Assembly (NCBI RefSeq): GCF_016808335.1
Contig: NC_053142.1
Location: 40,219,674-40,283,673 of the forward strand
DNA: 64,000 nucleotides
Reading direction: 5' to 3'
Origin: Panicum virgatum
Taxonomy: Eukaryota; Streptophyta; Magnoliopsida; Poales; Poaceae
In this document: positions 53,758 to 64,000 of the stretch, piece by piece
How the letters are laid out: the number at the start of each line of letters is the position of its first letter
Numbering within the stretch: position 1 is the stretch's first letter
Position numbers and translations under genes: made by a program
Notes under the pieces: model-generated
The model's input: the letters and a program-made list of their open reading frames with translations, nothing else
Database searches by the model: none
Told to the model about the DNA's origin: nothing

Positions 53758-56079
53758 ATTATAGTGATGGAATAATGCTAAACACTTTCGTTGATAGTGT
53801 TGCAACCTTAGCCTGATGCGAGTTTCTCCCAGCCTTTTCATCTAGATTGTTTTTTCAGCCGTTGAAGTAGTTGAACCGAGCACAGGGTTACTTGGCTGGA
53901 AATTTTGTAAATTGCCTTGCGATTGCCGAGTAGGCCAGTAACTTCTTGCAGTGTCCCAGACCTGCCCATGACTTGAGGAAACAAGAAAGTTGTCAAGAGA
54001 ATGGTAGCATTGAGTTTACAGAAAGCGGGAATGTTATTGAAATTTACTCCATTTTGTTATTTTGATTATATTGTGCCATTAAACGTATATCTGCATTTAT
54101 GTGAAATTATCTACTGCTTAAAGGATGGCAGAGTTAACATTTGTGTGCGTGGCATTCCAAAATATGTTTGGCCATGGTGCTGTCCTGTTTTCATGTGTAA
54201 TGATGTATTACTGTATTAGAACTAGGATGGCAGGCGCGCTGCTGCCGCGCCAGTAGAGCGGGTGCACTTATCTTGTTATATGTCTGCAAGTATAAACCTG
54301 TAGGTAACCAACAACACCATTTTTGTGGACTACAAAGTACAGAAATAAACTTAAAGTTTCCACCGACAATACGGGGTTGGAAGGATGGAGGATCAACATT
54401 ATGCAAGTGTAACACATATACTTTTGTCTGTCTTAACAAAGAATACGAATTGATTACAATAACCTTATCTACCTGAATGTCCGAAGCAAGGATAGTTAAA
54501 GACTAGAACTCTGGGCGCGGCGTTGCCGCGCCGTTCTTAGTCTGGCCAGTGTTTTCTTCTTGTACAACATATTCGCGAATGATCCACATGAGATTTTCAC
54601 ATGCTTTATTTGTAATAGGACAAGAGATTTTGATTAGTGCCTTGGTGCTCCCTGTTTTGTTTCGCTTCTCCTCTGAGTAAATTAGCTTAGCCAAGACATA
54701 GTATGGATATGCATCCCCGTCGTGTACTACCTGTCTCTGCTGTTTTGACTACTGATCGAGATAGCTACGTCTACCTCAAAAACATGTTAACAGTATCCCA
54801 AAACTTTTGAAGGAAGAAACATTACTACAAAACCAGCATGCATATCAAATTTTGACTTTAGACAAGAGATATTACAATCTTCTAAAAGGGCACCAAATGC
54901 TAATGCAACATTTACATACGGAGCTGTCATAGGGATGAACCATCCACAAAATCATGGGTATTCCTGTTTCTGTGAAAGTACTCCAATTCCCACTTTAGAA
55001 TTTCAATCGAGAAACTTTGTTGCCGTTCAACCTCTATTTCCTATGTCAAAACCAAGACTTGAGAATGAATAGCCTGTACGTATAAATACCAGATGCAAGT
55101 TGAGAAGGCTACTTGTAACTGAAAAGACTGACTTCTCAAGTTCAACTTTGGAAATGCCATATGAGAGCAAGAACAATACTGCCAACGAGGAGGCAAGAAC
55201 TGAAGCTTGACCTTGGTGGGTTTGGCAATATTTGGCAGCTTGTAAATACTCAACATGTGCCAATCAAATCCTAAGAAAGCAGTGCGCTAATCAATTTGGC
55301 AATCTCTATTGTGTACAAATGTTTGATAAGAATCCTAATAATTCTGCATTGTAACAAGTGGTCTGATACTTGGATAGGGAATGTTACATTTGGAAATCAG
55401 GTGTTTAGTAGGAAGTAATAAGCAAGACCTTCGTTTCATTAGGTGATTGCTATTGTTGGGAGATTTCCTACATGAATAGTAGTATATAAGTACTGCCTAG
55501 AACTGGAGTAAAATGTTACGATGCCCCAATTAGCTTTAACTGAATATGTACATATTAAATGAAATTCACATTGTCAGTAGCTACCCAAGGGACCAAGGCA
55601 AAGCTGGCAGCTATGATGTTTATAAATTTCGAATTCATACCTATGAAAGTAAAGAGTGCAATTGGTAACTGAAGTATTGAACATAAGAACATACCTTTCA
55701 TGGCGTCAGGAATGTCTTGGATGTTGCAATCAGGCTATATCTGATCCCCGTTGATTTCTGTAACTTGTTGATGATTTAGCAGATAAAAAATGAATCTCAT
55801 TCTCATAGCAATAATCAATGGCATTGTATATCCAAAATAATTTCATACCAGGTGGGCTTGCAAACAACTATATCTGGAGAAACTATGCACTGAAGCATTA
55901 GGACAACGAAAATTATATCTGTACTTTCACGAAGAAATGTTGTCGCAAAGGAAATCTTAATACTGTGAGAAAACTTGCATCATACTCCCTTGAATCAGAG
56001 TCACATTTCCATGTTTCATGCTAAATGGGCTCTGCAAGTTCTAGTCGTGAAAACACAAGCTACTTAATGAGCACTTATC
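53758..56079. other. 3' region of the plastid-protein gene and intergenic DNA
   Basis: AT-rich, no recognised gene. The first few hundred bases are likely 3' untranslated sequence. Two GC-rich palindromes, each preceded by AGAACT, lie at 54233-54251 and 54514-54532. A 78-codon minus-strand frame at 55027-55263 has no recognised motif. Confidence 0.35.
54514..54532. repeat. GC-rich palindrome (GGCGCGGC-GTT-GCCGCGCC)
   Basis: A perfect 8-bp stem with a 3-base loop, flanked by ACTAGAAC and GTTCTTAGT. A related but weaker palindrome (6-bp stem) is at 54233-54251, also preceded by AGAACT. They may mark ends of an unrecognised repeat. Confidence 0.5.
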
Positions 56080-59000
56080 TTGGAGGCATTTCCTCGAGCA
56101 GTTGCTGTGCATAGTGTGTGTCGATGCCCCCTATGGCCCTACGTCTTTATGAGCTCTACCCGGCGTGCTCTGGAGGTTCCACGGGGGGGTGCCGGGGAGC
56201 TGCACAGCACTGGTGCCACTTGCCTTCTTTGTCGCCGGATCTTGCACGGTGCCGGCGTAGACACCGCGGCTCGCAAGCTGTGTGAGGAGTGTGGACATCA
56301 AACAACAATCGCGGAAGAGGCTGACGGCGCTTGAGGATGGAGGCATAGCAAAGTTGATCGGTGACTGCTGGAGGGATGGAGGACGGGTGCGGAGGAGGGT
56401 TAGCCAGTTTGGTGAAAGCAGTGCCACCACGAGCGACAAGGTGGGAAGCTCGATGGTGCTGGTTGAAGTGGATCGGGGAGAGCTTCCTCTTGCACCTTGA
56501 CAGCCGCGGAAGGCGAGGGGAAGGCGGCTATGGTCGGAAGAAGGCAGCGGCGACGAGTCCAGTCCAGCTCAGCAGCTCGGGATGAAGTATCTAGACACCC
56601 CGTTCAGTTGCCGTGCGGCTGCTGCTAGTGACGTGGACCGTTCGATCAAGATCCAATGGATGAGAATTGCTAGTGACGTGGTCGAATGAGAAGCCTGAGC
56701 GTATGGTGCAGATTTTGTTCGTTAGAGATTATACATGTAGTATACTGTTGATCCTAACATCCCTATTTCAGAGCCTACTTTGGATGGCAAACAGCTCCAA
56801 CTCATGACCAAAGTTCATCAGCACAAAAGCACCTCAAAAACGATTCGACCATACTGATGACCTTCCATGTGCTTCCATTTGTCTTGTACACAATCACATA
56901 CATTTTAAACAAATGAAAATATGCTATGAACATATTAGTTTTGACAAAGAGGTGCACATTCTAAACGCATAAATTTGGCAGCTAAAAAGCAGATGGAAAT
57001 GGATATCTGAACTTATGTCTGTTGTCCACTTGTCCTTGATGTGGCCACAGAATTCGAAGAGGCGGGTGTCTTGCTCCAAGTTCCTACAATTGCATCACTC
57101 CACCCATCAGGAATCATATTGTGCTTTCAAGCACAATATAAGTTCCCCACAAATAAAAATCTTTTTAAGATGAACAAAACTGATACTGTGCTTTCAAGAT
57201 TCGGTAATTTATACAGAAAATATAACCGATTCTTCTATTAAAAAAATCCCACTCAAGGCCAAGGCTTCTGTACCTTTTACAACCTACAATCCAAATTCGA
57301 CCAAAAAAAGTCTTACCAAAGGAGGTAGTATGTTAAAAGAGAGAAATTCTAAGTTTTGGTACCGGATACTTTCCTCTCCCCCATTCTGGTAGCAAAGGTC
57401 AAACTTATTTTGTGTTGAGTCCCACCTAACCATGTTCATGGACAGAAGCCTTAGATGAAACGAAAAAAAATATAGCTTCAGATTGTCAGGGAGTAAACTT
57501 GCAAGTGATCTTGTTTACATATGACACTAAAGGTATCACATAGTCCATATGCAATTTGAATTTTGAATAGGCGTTCACATTTAGTATCGATGTTTGGTGA
57601 AGAAATCCAAAGAGTGAGCGCAAGAATATATATCATGTACCTCTACCTCTGTTTGCCAAGTTATGCACAAATCTAGAAGAAAAACTCTACCTCAGTTTGA
57701 CAACCTTTGAGCTAATCAAGAAAACATAACACAAAGACTGAAAAAATTGAAGACAACCAAGAAGACTATTTGAACAGTAGCTTTATCAAAATGGCTTCCT
57801 CTATAACTGAACAGAGCTGAAGGACTAAGCTAATTATTGATATTGAATAATCTAAAAGGTTGCATAAATTCCAAGCTACCTTTTTATAACATGGAGTTTT
57901 TTTTTGCAATGGATCTTTGTTTATTGAATGGTGAGAAACAATATTTCGAAATAGAAAACAAAGCAACTCAGGGCTGAGGCTTCCCTACCTTCTAACAAAC
58001 TACAATCCCAAATCGGCAAACAATCTTACCAAGAGAATAGATCCAAGCATAGGTGACTGTTCGGTGAAACCAAAGATGAAATATTGCATCAGGCCTTCAA
58101 TGTCAAGGTGGGGAACGGTCAATTTGACAATATATGAAGGCAACAGGTAAGCAATCCTGGGAAGTTCAGACTCAAAGGTATAACTGTTGAGGTGGAAAAA
58201 AAAACTCCAAATGAGTGACCATGGTATTGTAAAGAAGAAGCGCAGAGGAGGCAGAGCGCACACAAATTTGCAGCATTACTATTGTTTCATGTTCGTGATT
58301 TGCCCCACGAACACGTGGAATGGCTCGCCCCCGCTGATGGCGGCGGCAGCAGCAAGGACGGCGACAGTGCCGATATGGCGAGGCTTCTTGGTCGTGTTCC
58401 TGATCCTGGTGTGCAGTCATGCTGGGGATCCACCTGCGGACTGCGGCTTCGATGAACTCGAGCAGGGACGCAGGGAGCGTGGCAGTACTGTCGGGCATGG
58501 CGCCATGGCTGCGGATGCGATGGGGCGAGGCGTCACTGTCAGGCAATGGAGTAGGGACGACAGGATTGACGCCGTGAACTGGAGGGAGCAGAAGAGTCGA
58601 TTCCTTTGAGAGAGACAGTCAAGTTACTGGGCCAAGCATTAGGAATGGCGGAGGAAGACCGGGCATAGAGGATGAGGAATCACGGCGAGAGGAAAGAGGA
58701 GGACAACACAGCGGCGCAGAAGGGAGAGACGGGACGTTGAGATGGTAACCGCGAGTTCGTGACGAACCACCGAAGGAGCGGTGCGGCCGCGGGGATCGAT
58801 TTGGAGGAATAATGGGCAGGATTCACTGGAAGAACATGGGTTGTGAAAAATATTCGCAGGGCAAGAACGACGCTTGAGCCGGTTGAGGAAAACGCGACCA
58901 ACCACCTACGACAGTCAAGGGCAGCTCTACCTGGAGGTGCCTCCTGCTTCCGCGTGGGTTGACGTTGCGTTGAGCCGACGCAATAGTGACCGCGCAAATA

Positions 59001-59897
59001 AGAGCCGGATGCTCAGCCACGACAGCGTGTAAGACACGCGGCGAGCGAGGAAGGAGTTAAACGCAGAGGCGCTGCATGTTCTCCCTTTCTTCCAGCGATA
59101 TGGATTTACATATGATTTGTAGTTCACCATGCGCTTAGCTCTGATAGTCATAGCATGGTCAGAACTGAGTGCTGATACCCCACCGGCCTTTAACGCAACC
59201 GGATGAAGCGTTGAAGACCAGTTTGTACTTTGTACACGGTATGACAGCAACAGATAGCAGGTTATGGACACAATACTACTCAAATTACCCAGGAACACAA
59301 AACAAACAAGACGATTTACTATTTGTGATGGTCCGTACGCACACTTGAAGCACTTCAGGAAGATGAATTGGAATGTCATGTGGTGAGTGGTGATGATCCA
59401 GACCAGTTAATATCGAATCAGGATTCAGGTCGAGAATATCCTATCAGGAAGACAGGACCTGGCTAACTACACGAGGTCAAAGCATACGAATTTGCAGGTT
59501 TTGCCAGAGGATCCTCAGCACATCATCGAGAGTTTTCAGAAGGTTTCTCCAAAGATGTTCCTGTTGAAGTGTGTTCAGTGTTCATCTAATCATTTTTTTT
59601 GAGAGGAATCTAATCATCTGAAGTGCTTGTTGGGCCCCCAGGCTGAAGGAAGAAAGTCTCTCGCTTTGGTCCAGTACACAAAACTGTGTCTTGGAGCTTC
59701 TCAGGGCCGTCGATCCCCCAAACGTCGTCCCTCCAACACGTGCCCGTTTGCCCATGACCACCTGTCACGCCCGGAGCTGCGGTCTCGCACTGCAAAGAGC
59801 TCATCAGCTAACACTTCCGGCGCCGGAAAGCAGAGTGACCATCAAAACCTGCAGAAGCCAGATTCAGAACCTACGCAAAAAGGCAGCACCGTTCACC
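56080..59897. other. Intergenic region, no convincing gene
   Basis: GC-richer islands at 56080-56590 and 58180-59060 have overlapping short frames on both strands without known domains; they may be decayed gene or transposon fragments. Two stretches near 57245-57320 and 57960-58035 resemble each other (GGCTTC..TACCTT..AC, then TCTTACCAA), a degenerate direct repeat about 715 bases apart. The final 200 bases form the TIP3 promoter and leader. Confidence 0.3.
59737..59742 (+). promoter_or_regulatory. G-box/ABRE core CACGTG upstream of TIP3
   Basis: A perfect CACGTG (in CAACACGTGCCC) lies 156 bases before the TIP3 ATG. ABA-responsive elements of this type are common in promoters of seed-expressed TIP3 genes; function here is inferred. 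Confidence 0.4.
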
Positions 59898-61412
59898 ATG
59901 CTGCCAGTGCCCGCTCTCCACCCCGCGCGCCGCGCCGACGCCGCCGGCGCGGGACCGCTCCTGCCGGTCGCCACCCGCGCGGCGGTGGCGGAGTTCGTCG
60001 CCACGGCCATCTTCGTGTTCGCCGCCGAAGGCTCCGTCTACGGCCTCTGTACGCCATCCTGATGAACGCGCATCACGAGCAACTCTGCATGCATCCACCC
60101 TTGCCTTTTTTTTTCACATTCTTGCCTGCCACGTGCACGAGGCTCCGGTTCGCGTTGGTTTGGACTTTGGAGTGCGTGCGAGGGTTGGTGATCTCGCGTC
60201 GCCGGATTTTGCAGGGAAGCTGTACGAGGACACGGGGACGCCGGGCGGCCTGGTCGCGGTGGCGATCGCGCACGCGCTGGCGCTGGCCGCCGCGGTGGCC
60301 GTGGCGAGCGACGCGTCGGGCGGGCACGTCAACCCGGCCGTCACGTTCGGCGTGCTCGTGGGCCGCCGCATCTCCTTCGGCCGCGCCGCCATCTACTGGG
60401 CCGCGCAGCTGCTCGGAGCTGTGGCCGCCGCGTTGCTTCTAACGCTCGTCTCCGGAGGCACGGTAATTCGTTTCGCCATGTTCAAGTTATTTTACGCTTA
60501 CCCCTAAAAAAAAGTTATTTTACGCTTTGATCAAACGTCCTGGCTCTGAAAATCAACCGTAGTCAAAAGTTCAATACCGTGGGACAGCACCAGGTTGTTG
60601 TGCCGTGCCAACGTTGTAAGTTCAGAAGCATCAGGTATTCAGGTTTGCAGAACAGAACAGAGCAGAACCCTTTTTTTCCCCCTTTCCCTGCTGGATGTCT
60701 TTCGTGTGCCTATAAAAAAGTAGGAAAAACCTTTAAAGAACGTAACAAATATTAAAGCGGTGGGCAGCTTACTAAAACCACCAGGCCAGGCCAGACCAGA
60801 ACTGCACGTCAGTATTCAGGTCACAGTTTTTGTTTCCTTTCGTGCTTCCAACAAACAAAGTCAGAAATGGTTGCGCGCGTGATGCATTTGCTTTTAATTT
60901 GGCGCACGCGATGTGTGCAAACACGACGCGTACGCAACATGCCCACCACGTCTGACTCCCGGGACGCATGCCTTGTCCTTGTCGTGCAGCGCCCCGTGGG
61001 CTTGGGGCTCGGCCGGGGCGTCCACGAGCGGCACGCGCTGCTGCTCGAGGCCGTCATGACGTTCGGCCTCATGTACGCCGTGTACGCCACCGCGGTGGAC
61101 CACCGGAGCCGCGGAGGCGGCGGCGGCGGCGTGGGAGCGATCGCGCCGCTCGCCATCGGCTTCGTCCTGGGCGCGAACATCCTCGCCGGCGGCCCGTTCG
61201 ACGGCGCGGCGATGAACCCGGCGCGGGCGTTCGGGCCGGCGCTCGTCGGCTGGAGCTGGCGCCACCACTGGGTCTACTGGGTCGGGCCGCTGATCGGCGC
61301 CGGGCTGGCTGGCGCGCTGTACGAGTCCGTCATGGTTGAGCAGCCGTCGGAGGCGCCGCCGGCAGCGGCTGCAGGTCCTCGGATGCTCGCAGCCGCCGCT
61401 GAGGATTACTGA
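59898..61412 (+). CDS. Tonoplast intrinsic protein, TIP3-type aquaporin (273 aa, three exons)
   Basis: Exons 59898-60048, 60215-60462 and 60990-61412 join in frame with GT-AG sites (822 nt). It is an MIP-family channel: HVNPAVTFG (first NPA, residues 90-92) and [17 protein letters not shown] (second NPA, 209-211). His70 in helix 2 and Arg212 after the second NPA fit the TIP selectivity filter. The block [20 protein letters not shown] and the end LAAAAEDY fit the seed-specific TIP3 group. The channel moves water, and possibly small solutes, across the vacuolar membrane, especially in seed protein-storage vacuoles. At the first splice junction the codon becomes TGG (Trp51), where the family usually has Gly (LGKLY). 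Confidence 0.9.
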
Positions 61413-62366
61413 GCTGTTTGCAACGTTTGTATATTTGCTGTGCGTGACTTCCTTGTAAATCTAGAACCGAGGTTGGTAATCTGCTTCAGAGGCTCAGAGC
61501 ACGAACGCGACCAGCAAAAGTTTTACATGGAATTGAGCCAAGCACAGCTTCAGGGATACTTTCCAGGCTGACCCTTTTTCAGGGAGACATGGACATACTG
61601 CTCTGATTCTGAAAGCCTTGTTGCTAGACATTGTTAATGTGCACATCAATATGGGCGTTTTTAGTTTTTACTAAAAAGAAAACTCTTTTTTTTCTCTTGA
61701 AAGGAAATTCGTGATGCTTTTCTTGAAAGCAATAAAATGTCACAGTACAAAGCTGGGGGTTGCCCAGGTGGGAGATGAAAGCACTGCAGAAGTACAAAAG
61801 GCTAATAAGTCTGTTGCAACCAAGAACTAGATCTCGACAATGTCAGAAACTAGAACGGTGTTGCAGAGAAGTTGCTCAACCGGGCCTTCATCCTCTCCAG
61901 CAGCTCTGACATCTCCGGGAACCATTTTTAGCAGCTTTTTAGATGATGTCTTCAGATTCTTGTATCAGTTTTTTTTGTTTCCCATATTTAATGGAGGTAT
62001 TTATTATTATGCCAGGAAGAGAAGGAAAGATAAACTTACACTACACCAGTCAAAGGGGGAAGTTTCACATTATTTCTTTTAGACATTTTTAGATGGTTTT
62101 AAGTGATTCTTATTGGCACTATCTTTGGGGCAAAAAAGGCTACTCTGTCCATCCAAAAGGGCGCATTCATATCTTTCTATGTTAATAAAAAATAATTTTT
62201 ATTGATGGTTGGCGATATATCTATGAAGTTTCTATTAATTATGCCATAACTATAGATATGTATCTAACTCCTTAAAATTATGTTGCTTGGTATTGAAAAA
62301 AATGTAAGCTCAACTACACATAGCATGAAGTAGTGGGTATTAGACATTTCATAATGTAAAGAGTAA
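61413..62366. other. TIP3 3' region and intergenic DNA
   Basis: The 3' untranslated region is followed by AT-rich sequence. A stretch at about 62138-62170 (CTACTCTGTCCATCCAAAAGG) resembles one end of a Stowaway-type MITE, but the other end is not seen. An 80-codon frame at 61840-62082 has no known motif. Confidence 0.3.
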
Positions 62367-63530
62367 TGTCGGTACCCTGCAACTGGGGTACCCACTCCTA
62401 CTGTGTCAAGACTCGCGTAGTTATCCGTAACTATGCCCTAAGGAGCTGAGCAGCCGGACCCCTGGGGTCCGACTCCATCTCACCGGACCAACGGTCCCGG
62501 ACCCGCTTCCCGCTCGAGGACGGATCCGGTGTCACCACGTGTCCCAGAGGTGGAAATGCTCAGCACCTGTGGCCGCGGACCCGGACCCCCGCAGGTGGGT
62601 CCGGGACCTCCACGTGCCATCCGGACTCCCGCAGATGGGTCCGGGACCTCCACGTGCCTATCCGGACCCCCGTGAGCTCTTGGCTCAGCTACTGCTCGGG
62701 AGGGGTCCGGAGCCGCCACGTGTCACGCAGACGTGGGCGCGGGCGCAAGCCTTCCGCTGGAAGCTCCCTTACCCACCCGCATTAAGTGCGAGTGGTTGAG
62801 GCGGGCTCTGCTGACACTGGGCACGAGGCAGCTTTTGCCAGTCCACACTGTGGATCGCCAGTTACCGAGGCGGCTCGTCAGTTACCAAGGCAAGCATTAA
62901 AGACTCAGCGCCGCGCGCATGGACGACGAGTCATGATGACCAGCTACTGACTGGAGTAACAGTGCACGTTGCTACAGTGACTGAGTCAGTAGTTCGGCAC
63001 TTCATCATTACCTCGACGCGCGGCTGCAGAGGCTAGACTCTACTATGACATGACAGCTCAAGACCATCACTGGTCAGAAGCTACGCACGGAAGCCGACGA
63101 TAAGATCTTCATATCTGAGGCATTGAAGGCCAAAGTGTAGTTTATAATACATCGCCGGGTCCACATGTCGGGGCCCCGCTCAGTGTACGTGCTCCCCTTG
63201 GACATATAAAAGGGAGAGCCCGCCTGCTAGAACACATATACACACAGGCAAGCGAAGACTCTCGAAGGCCAGGCAAAAGGAAGGCAGACACAACACAAGC
63301 TCGGATTCACTCTGAACAATCCCGTTCTCAACCTCTTGAGAACGCAAGCAATACAACACACAGTGGACGTAGGGTATTACGCTCCGGCGGCCCGAACCAC
63401 TCTAAACCTGTAGTGTTCATCGTGTTCTTCCTCCGAGATTGGGCTAATCCTAGCTAACCCCCGAGTACTCACCCTCTGGGTTTATGCGGGTGCACTACGC
63501 CACTCGGCTGTGGGTTTGCACACCACGACA
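62367..63530 (+). repeat. 5' LTR (1164 bp)
   Basis: TG...CA ends. A duplicated unit containing GGTGGGTCCGGGACCTCCACGTGCC lies at about 62593-62660. A TATA box (ACATATAAAAGGG, about 63202-63214) marks the promoter, with transcription probably starting about 30 bases later. Confidence 0.85.
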
Positions 63531-63589
63531 TTTGGCGCGCCAGGTAGGGGAAGCTTTAGCTGGTCTTAGTTCATATCTTGCTCATCTCC

Positions 63590-63835
63590 ATGGTTCGGAT
63601 GGTTGAGCACTCCCACCACGACGACGGCGTGGAGATGACGGAGGGTGTGGCGTCATCCGCGCCACGCGCCTCTCGCCTTCCTGCTCTAGGGGTAACCGTG
63701 CTCGTGGAGCAGCCACCGTCGGCGGCGGCGCGCGCTGCACGTCGGCGAGAGTCAGGGCGCCCGTCAAGGGACCCCTCACAAGCTGCGAGCGGCGGAGCGA
63801 CAAATCACAGCTCGCAGCATACCTCACTCATGTGA
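63590..63835 (+). CDS. Short ORF at the expected gag start of the retrotransposon
   Basis: A frame starting MVRMVEHSHHDDGVEM about 60 bases after the LTR, ending with TGA at 63833-63835. It is Ala/Arg/Ser-rich with no capsid motif. It may be a gag N-terminus cut short by a stop, or an upstream ORF in the leader. The window ends before this can be settled. Confidence 0.35.
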   Translation: MVRMVEHSHHDDGVEMTEGVASSAPRASRLPALGVTVLVEQPPSAAARAARRRESGRPSRDPSQAASGGATNHSSQHTSLM

Positions 63836-63837
63836 GG

Positions 63838-63960
63838 AAGCCCGCTCCGGCGGAAAGCCGACTCCGGTCGCACCAAGCCCGCTCCGGCGGAAAGCCGACT
63901 CCGATCGCACCAAGCCCGCTCCGGCGGAAAGCCCACTCCGGTCGCACTAAGCTGACTCTG
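63838..63960 (+). repeat. 37-bp tandem repeat, about three copies
   Basis: Units starting AAGCCCGCTCCGGCGG at 63838, 63875 and 63912, each ending near ACTCCGGTCGCACC. A degenerate fourth copy continues toward the edge. The 37-base period is not a multiple of three, so the array is unlikely to be coding. Confidence 0.85.
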
Positions 63961-64000
63961 GTGGCTCTCTCCGACGTTAAGCCGACTCCGGTCGCACCCC

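Larger units (their letters stand above)
62367..64000 (+). mobile_element. LTR retrotransposon, 5' end (cut by window edge)
   Basis: A 5' LTR (62367-63530), a primer-site region starting TTTGGCGCGCCAGGTAGGGG at 63531 and a leader with a short ORF are visible; the rest lies beyond the window. The LTR begins TGTCGGTACCC and ends CACGACA. The style (very GC-rich leader, GGCGCGCCAGGTAGGGG after the LTR) fits grass Gypsy elements. The superfamily cannot be proved without pol. Confidence 0.85.

Noticed and set aside
58172..58609. Overlapping frames of 124 (minus) and 140 (plus) codons
   Set aside because: Neither shows a known domain; probably a decayed fragment.

Overview
The window is nuclear DNA of a grass (Poaceae), most likely a panicoid such as sorghum, sugarcane or a relative. 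This is inferred from GC-rich first exons, plant-type introns, plant-specific protein families and grass-type transposons (hAT, MITEs, Tekay-like Gypsy, Copia, LINE). No bacterial-type operons, CRISPR arrays or RNA genes were seen. I recognised the families by eye from the sequence; no database search was run.

Layout: (1) 306-3161, the 3' part of an LRR receptor-like protein gene whose exon is split by an 874-bp hAT element. (2) 3300-20000, a transposon-rich zone: a hairpin-rich repeat, several 230-330 bp MITEs, a small conserved protein gene on the minus strand (4861-5088), two non-autonomous hAT elements (6084-6970, 7669-8526), a decayed LINE on the minus strand (about 8659-14258) split by a 3.6-kb solo LTR (9611-13243), and a 2.85-kb hAT element (16941-19793). 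That last element carries an intact 460-codon BED-finger ORF but no recognisable catalytic core. (3) 19802-23900, sequence without a convincing gene. (4) 24429-38733, a ten-exon BRO1-like-domain gene whose sixth intron holds an 11.6-kb antisense Tekay-type Gypsy element (25969-37577) with nearly identical LTRs. (5) 39351-41980 (minus), a mitochondrial carrier, head-to-head with 42401-44607 (plus), MIA40, the intermembrane-space import oxidoreductase. (6) 45305-53757, a six-exon gene for a predicted plastid membrane protein of unknown function; its fourth intron holds a 5.1-kb antisense Copia element (48290-53438). (7) 53758-59897, mostly intergenic. (8) 59898-61412, a TIP3-type tonoplast aquaporin. 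(9) 62367 to the right edge, the 5' LTR, primer site and leader of another LTR retrotransposon.

Four of the genic exon chains close in frame from ATG to stop with consensus splice sites: BRO1-like (416 aa), MIA40 (149 aa), plastid protein (333 aa) and TIP3 (273 aa). The carrier (381 aa) also closes, with one likely GC-AG intron. Both LTR retrotransposons that sit in genes lie in introns and antisense to the gene. Two neighbouring genes, MIA40 and the carrier, both make predicted mitochondrial proteins and share a promoter region of about 420 bp that carries site II (TGGGCY) motifs.
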